Source: UBA2266 sp964406945
GTDB taxonomy: Bacteria; Planctomycetota; Phycisphaerae; Sedimentisphaerales; Anaerobacaceae
Assembly (NCBI GenBank): GCA_964406945.1
Contig: CAYOTO010000058.1
Coordinates: 1-17,584, forward strand
DNA length: 17,584 nucleotides
Direction: 5' to 3'
Made by a program: the position numbers and the translations under genes. The notes under the pieces are model-generated. The model made no database searches. It was not told the DNA's origin and saw only the letters and a program-made list of their open reading frames with translations. Shown here piece by piece: positions 1-4,836 of this stretch. Each line of letters opens with the position of its first letter. The stretch's first letter is position 1.

Positions 1-179
1 CTTTCTATTGCGAAGTCGATTGCCGCATCGAACCAGTTGTCGTGCTCCATATCCTTGTGCCTTTCGTAAAGTTGCTCAGATAATTTACGGGCACGATACG
101 GACTGATCGATGTTTTCGCAATAAAAATCCACCGCTGATCAGTATGTATAAGGCCCCAGGTGTCGCGGGAGTAACGCAC
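1..179 (-). CDS. Possible N-terminal fragment of a small protein (DUF2934-like?), runs off the left edge
   Basis: On the minus strand a frame is open from at least 179 down to the window edge. From about 122 it reads like a real protein, with LSEQLYERHKDMEHDNWF near its end. The spacing of Leu-Tyr-Glu, a His-Asp and a Trp with following Ala resembles the short DUF2934 family (typically LYE..G...HD..W..A), but this is only an impression by eye. No good start is visible: a GTG at 177-179 lacks a ribosome site, and an ATT at 120-122 has only a GGTGG before it. It could be a fragment with a damaged start, or chance. The call is weak. Confidence 0.25.
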   Translation of the reverse strand, partial: MRYSRDTWGLIHTDQRWIFIAKTSISPYRARKLSEQLYERHKDMEHDNWFDAAIDFAIE

Positions 180-293
180 AAAACATCTGCGCAAATCCCC
201 AAAGAGGGCATTCGCCCGCCGCGTTCTGCCTGAATAACCGGAGGGTCGCAAGAGATGAAACGCCCGGGCCGGTCCTTACGGGCCACAGCGCAT

Positions 294-328
294 AAAAGCA
301 GACTGACGACCACGGGGATCGCCAGTCT
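294..328 (-). terminator. Rho-independent terminator-like hairpin downstream of the PilZ gene
   Basis: Ten-base arms AGACTGACGA (300-309) and TCGCCAGTCT (319-328) pair with a single mismatch around a 9-base loop. Read on the minus strand the hairpin is followed by GCTTTTA, a short U tract. It lies about 50 bases past the stop of the minus-strand PilZ gene, as expected for its terminator. On the plus strand it is followed by TCCCTTTTC, so it could act in both directions. The rest of 180-380 shows no convincing gene. Confidence 0.55.
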
Positions 329-380
329 TCCCTTTTCATTGCCCCGCTTTGTTTATATCGGCCTGTAAGGTATTCGCAGG

Positions 381-695
381 TTATTCGAACGCTACAGCCA
401 CACCGATCTGGGCGTCCTGAAGCATATCCTGTCTTTCCACACGCACGACCTTTCCGGTCTTGATGCGGGCGAAACGGCCCTTTTCTCTGGCAAGCGCCGC
501 TGTTCTGGGGAAGTTTATTTCGACCGTATGCCCTGCCCGAACCGGCGTAGACATTGGAACCTTCAGATATGCCCCGGTCCTGCTGATATTTGCACTTCGG
601 CCGTTGAAGAACCTGTTGGCTTCGGCCAGCCACATACTCACAGGCCAGGTGATTTCGCTCCGTGTTTCCCTACGTTGCTCTGTTACGGCCTCCAT
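381..695 (-). CDS. PilZ-domain protein, predicted c-di-GMP receptor
   Basis: A 104-residue single-domain protein. It carries the two sequence hallmarks of PilZ domains: an RxxxR motif (RRETR, R8 and R12) in the N-terminal loop and a [D/N]xSxxG motif (NISRTG, N36, S38, G41) opening the beta barrel. In the family these residues clamp cyclic di-GMP, so the protein is predicted to sense that messenger in the cytoplasm; the output is unknown because no effector domain is attached. The start was placed at 693-695 because GGAGG (704-708) sits 8 bases before it. An ATG five codons upstream (708-710) overlaps that ribosome site and has none of its own. The gene is alone on its strand, divergent from the tsaC operon, and followed by a hairpin terminator. 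Confidence 0.85.
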   Translation of the reverse strand: MEAVTEQRRETRSEITWPVSMWLAEANRFFNGRSANISRTGAYLKVPMSTPVRAGHTVEINFPRTAALAREKGRFARIKTGKVVRVERQDMLQDAQIGVAVAFE

Positions 696-703
696 TGTGA
701 GAA

Positions 704-708
704 CCTCC
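704..708 (-). promoter_or_regulatory. Ribosome binding site deciding the PilZ start
   Basis: GGAGG on the minus strand, 8 bases upstream of the ATG at 693-695. It overlaps the alternative upstream ATG at 708-710, which argues against that upstream start. Confidence 0.7.
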
Positions 709-753
709 ATAAGATAAGCGTTCCGTCAAGTATTTTTCCTATCGGCAATGTTA

Positions 754-786
754 ATTTGGGAAGTTTAGTGTATTTGGGGAGTTTTA
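754..786. repeat. Direct repeat in the pilZ-tsaC divergent intergenic region
   Basis: ATTTGGGAAGTTTA (754-767) is repeated as ATTTGGGGAGTTTT (772-785), matching at 12 of 14 positions with an 18-base offset. The pair lies in the 297-base gap between two divergent genes, where an operator for either could sit. No regulator is identified. Confidence 0.5.
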
Positions 787-915
787 CAGCTTTTTTCCCG
801 CCATTGACGCATAGTCGGGCGATATTGATTGCCATCGAAATTTTTATAGGGCATAGTCCATATTTGCGGCCAAAGCTGGACGGTCTGGTGTCCTTCCATT
901 TACTGCAAAGCGTAG

Positions 916-945
916 TTAAGTCTATGCAAGTATTTGAGTTATACT
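916..945 (+). promoter_or_regulatory. Candidate sigma70-type promoter for the tsaC-rpiB operon
   Basis: A good -10 hexamer, TATACT (940-945), lies 18 bases after a poor -35, TTAAGT (916-921). It would start transcription near 952 and leave a leader of about 40 bases before the ATG at 993. The position also argues against a start at the in-frame ATG at 951. The call rests on the -10 only. Confidence 0.35.
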
Positions 946-992
946 GCCTGATGCTTGCCAGACGAGAGGCAGTACGGTATGCTGATGCCCTG

Positions 993-2111
993 ATGAATAC
1001 CACACTGATCAAAATTGACGCCCAACACATTGACCGGGCCGCAATAACCGAAGCCGCTCAGTTGGTGGAGCAAGGCCGTTTAGTTGCTTTTCCAACCGAG
1101 ACCGTTTACGGAATTGCGTGCAAGGCGACTCGCGAGGCAGTTGCCCGGCTTGATGAGGTCAAGCGTCGCGAGGCCGGAAAAAAATATACCCTGCACGTCG
1201 GTTCGGTGCGCACGATCTGGCGACTGTTCCCCGACATGGGGCTGCGCACCATGAAACTGATCTCTAACGCCCTGCCGGGCCCTCTTACGCTGGTGTTGGA
1301 ACTGGCCAATGATATCCAGGCTTTGCGAGATCAGCTAGGCAATGAAGCGGCGGAGCTGCTTTGCCAGGGCCGGACACTGGGCGTGCGGTGTCCTGCAAAC
1401 GCGGTTGCACAGGTTTTTCTGGAGTCTGTCGAGGCTCCCGTGGTAGCCCCCAGCGCCAATCTTTCGGGCCAAGCACCGGCTGTTAACGCTGAGCAGGTGC
1501 TGGAGGCTTTTTCCGGTCGCATACACGCTATTCTGGATGCGGGTCCGTGTAAGCATAAGAAAAGCAGTACAGTCGTCAGGGCCGGTTCCGGTCCGCTGGA
1601 GATACTGAGGCCGGGGGCGTATTCGAGAAAGCAGTTGGAGGAATTTAGCACCGTGAAAATATTGGTCGTATGCACAGGAAACACATGTCGCAGCCCTATG
1701 GCCGAAGCCATTCTCAAGAAATATTTGGCCGAAAAAGTCGGCTGCAGAGTTGACCAGTTGGAAGAGTTTGGGTATAAAATCAGTTCTGCTGGTACTCTCG
1801 ACCTCGGCGGCAGCCCGGCATCGGCGGAGGCTACGGCAGCTTGTGCCCGCAAGGGAATTGACCTCTCGTCACATCGGAGCACAGCCCTTACCAGGGAACT
1901 GATTGAACAGAGCGATATTGTTTATGTCATGAGCCGGTCGCACGAGGAAAGGGTTCTGGAGATATGCCCCGAGGCGGCCGAAAAGTGTATGTTGCTGGCC
2001 GAGGGCATCGAAATAGCGGACCCGATAGGACAGCCCCAGCAAATATTCAATAATTGTGCCGACTGGATTGAAACAGCGGTTAAGACCAGAATAAGCGAGA
2101 TGGAGTTATGA
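993..2111 (+). CDS. Fusion of threonylcarbamoyl-AMP synthase (TsaC/YwlC) and low-molecular-weight protein-arginine phosphatase (YwlE type)
   Basis: A 372-residue two-domain cytoplasmic protein. Residues 5-210 are a TsaC/Sua5/YrdC domain, which makes threonylcarbamoyl-AMP from threonine, bicarbonate and ATP for the t6A37 modification of ANN-decoding tRNAs. FPTETVYG (33-40), KRR (57-59), LPGPLTL (94-100) and SANLSG (154-159) are the expected motifs. Residues 221-372 are a low-molecular-weight phosphatase: CTGNTCRS is the CX5R loop (nucleophile C227, R233) and D343-P344 is the general-acid loop. The Thr at 231 is the residue that in B. subtilis YwlE selects phospho-arginine over phospho-tyrosine. 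There is no stop between the domains, although a GTG at 1653 behind a GGAGG could start the second domain alone. ATG 993 matches the usual TsaC N-terminus; the frame is open much further upstream, but there it only mirrors the PilZ gene. It overlaps rpiB by ATGA. Confidence 0.92.
   Translation: MNTTLIKIDAQHIDRAAITEAAQLVEQGRLVAFPTETVYGIACKATREAVARLDEVKRREAGKKYTLHVGSVRTIWRLFPDMGLRTMKLISNALPGPLTLVLELANDIQALRDQLGNEAAELLCQGRTLGVRCPANAVAQVFLESVEAPVVAPSANLSGQAPAVNAEQVLEAFSGRIHAILDAGPCKHKKSSTVVRAGSGPLEILRPGAYSRKQLEEFSTVKILVVCTGNTCRSPMAEAILKKYLAEKVGCRVDQLEEFGYKISSAGTLDLGGSPASAEATAACARKGIDLSSHRSTALTRELIEQSDIVYVMSRSHEERVLEICPEAAEKCMLLAEGIEIADPIGQPQQIFNNCADWIETAVKTRISEMEL
1637..1655 (+). promoter_or_regulatory. 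Possible internal translation start for the phosphatase domain
   Basis: GGAGG (1637-1641) lies 11 bases before an in-frame GTG (1653-1655), which is exactly where a free-standing YwlE-type phosphatase would begin (VKILVVCTGN). A separate 152-residue phosphatase could therefore be made in addition to the fusion. The spacing is rather long. Confidence 0.35.
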
Positions 2112-2584
2112 AAGTAGCACTGGGCAGCGATCACAGGGGCTTCGAGGCCAAAGAGCAGATTAAGAGCATTCTCGAGCAGTTGGGCCATGAGGCCATAGAT
2201 TGCGGCACCAACAGCACCGATCCTTCGGATTATCCCGATGCCGCGTACCTCACCGCCCGGGTAGTTTCCACGCATGAGGCGGACCGCGGGATTCTGGCCT
2301 GCGCTACGGGAATCGGCATGTGTATGGCGGCCAACAAGCTCAAGGGGGTTCGCGCTGCGCTTTGTCATGACGAACTGAGCGCACAGATATCGCGGGATCA
2401 CAATGATTCGAACGTATTATGCCTGTCGGGAGACCAGGTGGGCGACGTGCTTCTCCGCAAGATCGTGGAAGTATGGCTCGAAACGCCCTTCAGCGGCGGC
2501 AGACACCAGCGGCGAGTCAACAAGATCAGCGCGATAGAACAGGGACAGGACCCGCGGGAATTAGCGCAGAACGGCGATCAGTAG
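2108..2584 (+). CDS. rpiB: Ribose-5-phosphate isomerase B
   Basis: A 158-residue RpiB/LacAB-family enzyme of the non-oxidative pentose phosphate pathway that interconverts ribose 5-phosphate and ribulose 5-phosphate. D8-H9 near the N-terminus, the catalytic base C65 in ACATGIGM (the family usually has CGTGIGM, so Gly to Ala at 66), T67, the general acid H98 with N99, and the phosphate-binding arginines R132 and R136 are all in place. The start overlaps the stop of the preceding gene as ATGA, with GGAG just upstream, so translation is probably coupled. The last 20 residues or so are a polar tail. It is convergent with accA across a gap of 42 bases with only a very weak hairpin. Clustering with tsaC and the arginine phosphatase recalls the ywlC/ywlE/ywlF neighbourhood of Bacillus. 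Confidence 0.95.
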   Translation: MKVALGSDHRGFEAKEQIKSILEQLGHEAIDCGTNSTDPSDYPDAAYLTARVVSTHEADRGILACATGIGMCMAANKLKGVRAALCHDELSAQISRDHNDSNVLCLSGDQVGDVLLRKIVEVWLETPFSGGRHQRRVNKISAIEQGQDPRELAQNGDQ

Positions 2585-2626
2585 CAAGTCTGCAAAAGCA
2601 GTTTCGGTTGCCGGCCGCGTGTGCAG

Positions 2627-3700
2627 CTACACTTGAGCAGCTACTTCACTCGATTTGGATTTCTTCGAGGCGGGCTTTATGCGGTGCCTTGAGTTCTGGC
2701 TTTTGCCACGGGGATTCGCGGCGGGGACCGAGCCTAAATCGCGGATTTTGTCATAACGAGCACCCAACAGATCATCGATTGAAATCTTCTGCAGTTCTCT
2801 GAGTGTTCTTACGATGTAGTTTTCCACATTGTAGACGGTGTCATGAATATTGCGGTGTGCACCGCCCAGAGGCTCTGGTATTACTGCGTCGACAAGTGAA
2901 AGGCGTGAGAGATCTTTGCTTGTAAGTTTCAGTGCTTCAGCCGCCAGATGAGCTTTGGAACCGTCTCGCCAGAGAATACCGGCACAGCCTTCGGGCGATA
3001 TGACTGAGAAATAGGAGAACTCCAGCATAGCCAGCCTGTCGCCGACGCCTATGCCGAGTGCCCCACCGGAGCCGCCTTCGCCGATGACTATACATATAAT
3101 CGGTACGCGGAGTCTGGCCATTTCCATCAGATTTACGGCTATCGCCTGAGCCTGTCCGCGTTCTTCGGCGCCTATACCCGGGTAAGCTCCCGGGGTGTCT
3201 ATCAGAGTGATTACGGGGATGCCGAATTTCTCGGCGAATTTCATCTTGGCCAGAGCCTTGCGGTATCCCTCGGGATTCGGGCAGCCGAAGTTGCAGGCCA
3301 TTTTCTGCTTCATGGTTCGGCCTTTGTTCTGGCCGATGATCATGACCCGCTGACGACCGATCTGGCCGAGGCCGGTTACAATGGCCGCATCGTCGCCGAA
3401 CCTGCGGTCGCCATGCAGCTCTCTGAAATCCTTAACCATTAGATTGATATAATCCGAAAGCAGCGGCCTTTTCGGGTGGCGTGCAACCTGGACGGTCTGC
3501 CAGGCTGAAAGGCCCTGATAAATGCGCTTCAACTCGGCGACCTGCTGCCTCTGTAGGCGGCGAATTTCAGACGAATAGTCGATTCCCTTGCGGCAAGTAA
3601 GTCTACGCAGTTCGTTCATCTGGCGGTCGTAGTCAGCCACTTTGGCTTCGAAATCCAGATGGTCCGCTTCGGTTATTCTATTGTTGGCGTCTTCGGTCAT
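2627..3700 (-). CDS. accA: Acetyl-CoA carboxylase carboxyltransferase subunit alpha
   Basis: A 357-residue alpha subunit of the acetyl-CoA carboxylase carboxyltransferase, which with AccD (beta subunit, not in this window) moves the carboxyl group from carboxybiotin to acetyl-CoA to make malonyl-CoA for fatty acid synthesis. Family landmarks are ARHPKRP (73-79), IIGQNKGR (121-128), DTPGAYPG (168-175), GEGGSGGA (207-214), SPEGCAGILW (235-244) and IPEPLGGAHR (274-283). The E. coli protein has 319 residues. The excess is mainly a Lys/Ser/Arg-rich tail from about 322, which looks disordered and basic. The N-terminal 70 residues are the usual charged helical region. A modest AGG lies 8 bases before the ATG. 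The gene is divergent from tyrA and convergent with rpiB. Confidence 0.96.
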   Translation of the reverse strand: MTEDANNRITEADHLDFEAKVADYDRQMNELRRLTCRKGIDYSSEIRRLQRQQVAELKRIYQGLSAWQTVQVARHPKRPLLSDYINLMVKDFRELHGDRRFGDDAAIVTGLGQIGRQRVMIIGQNKGRTMKQKMACNFGCPNPEGYRKALAKMKFAEKFGIPVITLIDTPGAYPGIGAEERGQAQAIAVNLMEMARLRVPIICIVIGEGGSGGALGIGVGDRLAMLEFSYFSVISPEGCAGILWRDGSKAHLAAEALKLTSKDLSRLSLVDAVIPEPLGGAHRNIHDTVYNVENYIVRTLRELQKISIDDLLGARYDKIRDLGSVPAANPRGKSQNSRHRIKPASKKSKSSEVAAQV

Positions 3701-3727
3701 TTTCTGTACCTGTATATCAACCTACGT

Positions 3728-3741
3728 CGGTCGAACGACCG
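3728..3741. promoter_or_regulatory. Perfect palindrome upstream of accA, possible operator
   Basis: CGGTCG (3728-3733) and CGACCG (3736-3741) form a 6-base inverted repeat around AA. The centre is about 34 bases upstream of the accA start codon. It could be an operator or a leader hairpin; no known regulator consensus was recognised. Confidence 0.4.
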
Positions 3742-3774
3742 TCCGCAGTTGACTGTTTCGTTCGCTGTACTCAC

Positions 3775-3804
3775 AAAAAAAGCCTGTCCTCGAAAAAGAC
3801 GGGC
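3775..3804 (-). terminator. Rho-independent terminator on the minus strand, upstream of accA
   Basis: Read on the minus strand, GCCCGTC (3804-3798) pairs with GACAGGC (3788-3782), with one G-U wobble, around a 9-base loop and runs straight into seven Ts (3781-3775). It has the full form of an intrinsic terminator, but it stands 75 bases before accA on the same strand. It would therefore stop transcripts entering from the tyrA side, or act as an attenuator or small-RNA end. Confidence 0.7.
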
Positions 3805-3814
3805 GAGTGAAATG

Positions 3815-3840
3815 AAGCCGTGCTTTCCGGCTTTTGTTTT
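3815..3840 (+). terminator. Rho-independent terminator on the plus strand, upstream of tyrA
   Basis: AAGCCG (3815-3820) pairs with CGGCTT (3828-3833) around a 7-base loop, and the 3' arm continues into TTGTTTT. It would stop plus-strand transcripts before the tyrA promoter. With the opposite-strand hairpin ten bases to its left it makes a back-to-back pair. Confidence 0.6.
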
Positions 3841-3889
3841 ATCAAGTGTGAAATGTTAACAGCTTGAGAGGATAAATCAAAGAAAAAAA

Positions 3890-3918
3890 TTGACAGCAGG
3901 CGGGTATTGGCTTAGTTT
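3890..3918 (+). promoter_or_regulatory. Sigma70-like promoter for the tyrA-purL-purQ operon
   Basis: A perfect -35, TTGACA (3890-3895), is followed after exactly 17 bases by a weak -10, TAGTTT (3913-3918). The start site would be near 3925, giving a leader of about 40 bases to the tyrA ATG. It lies just past the plus-strand terminator hairpin. Confidence 0.5.
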
Positions 3919-3963
3919 TCAGGCGGTAGTCTTTCTCGTCTCTATCTCCGTAAGTCATTATAT

Positions 3964-4836
3964 ATGAAAGAGTTAAGACAAATCACGATTGCAGGTCTCG
4001 GACTGCTGGGCGGCTCTTTGAGTTTAGCGGTTTTGCGGGGGTTTACGGGTGTGCGTGTCGTAGGTTTTGCGCACAGGGCATCGACGCGGGCGAAAGCTGC
4101 GGAGCTGTCGATTTCAAGCGTGGTATCGGACAATCTGCTCGAAAGCGTGGCCAAGGCGGACGTGGTTGTTCTGGCCACGCCGGTACGGACTTTTCCCGAT
4201 TTATTCGAGAGCATTGCCGACGCCCTGCCGCACGGGTGCATTGTTACCGATGTGGGCTCGACCAAGTCGCAGGTGCATCGCTGGGCGGCCGAACTTCTGC
4301 CCGGGCATGTGAATTATGTCGGGTCTCATCCGATTGCCGGGTCGGAACAGCGGGGTGTGGAATTCGCCAGAGATGACCTGTTCGACGGGGCCCGAACCAT
4401 TCTGACGGCCAACCGGCGAACGAGCGCCGCAGCACTGGCGATTCTCGAAGCGTTCTGGACCGGCCTCGGGTGTACCGTCCAGACGATGAACCCGGTGCGA
4501 CATGACAGAGTATACGCCAACGTCAGCCACGTTCCGCATGTGGCTTCAGTGGCTCTGGTCAACGCCACCCGGAAAGACGATATGCAGTATTGCGGAAAGG
4601 GTTTTCTGGATACATCGAGGATTGCTTCCAGCGCGGCCGATATATGGACGGACGTGCTGCTTACAAACGGCGAGGATATTATAAAGGGAATCGACAGACT
4701 TACAGAACAACTGGGCCGGATAAAAGCGGCCGTAGCGGCGCATGACAGGGCGCGAATCAAACAACTGCTCGCCAGGGCCAGAACCAAACGGGCTGAATTA
4801 ATCGAGTACAGAGTGTCAAGGAAGGAATTGGAATAG
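3964..4836 (+). CDS. tyrA: Prephenate (or arogenate) dehydrogenase, TyrA family
   Basis: A 290-residue NAD(P)-dependent enzyme that oxidatively decarboxylates prephenate to 4-hydroxyphenylpyruvate (or arogenate to tyrosine) in tyrosine synthesis. The Rossmann glycine loop GLGLLGGS is at 11-18, DVGSTK opens the substrate domain, GSHPIAGSE (120-128) holds the conserved His at 122, and HDRVYANVSHVPH (180-192) plus GFLDTSRIASS are the helical-domain signatures. It is a simple dehydrogenase: no chorismate mutase domain is fused and no clear ACT domain follows. No ribosome site precedes the ATG, which is AT-rich upstream; the start is set by alignment of the glycine loop. The stop overlaps the purL GTG by one base (TAGTG). 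Prephenate versus arogenate use cannot be told by eye. Confidence 0.93.
   Translation: MKELRQITIAGLGLLGGSLSLAVLRGFTGVRVVGFAHRASTRAKAAELSISSVVSDNLLESVAKADVVVLATPVRTFPDLFESIADALPHGCIVTDVGSTKSQVHRWAAELLPGHVNYVGSHPIAGSEQRGVEFARDDLFDGARTILTANRRTSAAALAILEAFWTGLGCTVQTMNPVRHDRVYANVSHVPHVASVALVNATRKDDMQYCGKGFLDTSRIASSAADIWTDVLLTNGEDIIKGIDRLTEQLGRIKAAVAAHDRARIKQLLARARTKRAELIEYRVSRKELE

Noticed and set aside
528..992. Upstream extension of the tsaC reading frame by 155 codons
   Set aside because: Most of it is antisense to the PilZ gene or lies in an AT-rich control region; the TsaC domain starts naturally at 993.
2585..2626. Possible terminator between convergent rpiB and accA
   Set aside because: Only a 4-base stem CTGC-AAAA-GCAG with no U tract; too weak to call.
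2419..2802. 127-codon plus-strand frame across the rpiB-accA junction
   Set aside because: It overlaps the ends of two well-supported genes in another frame and has no domain signal.
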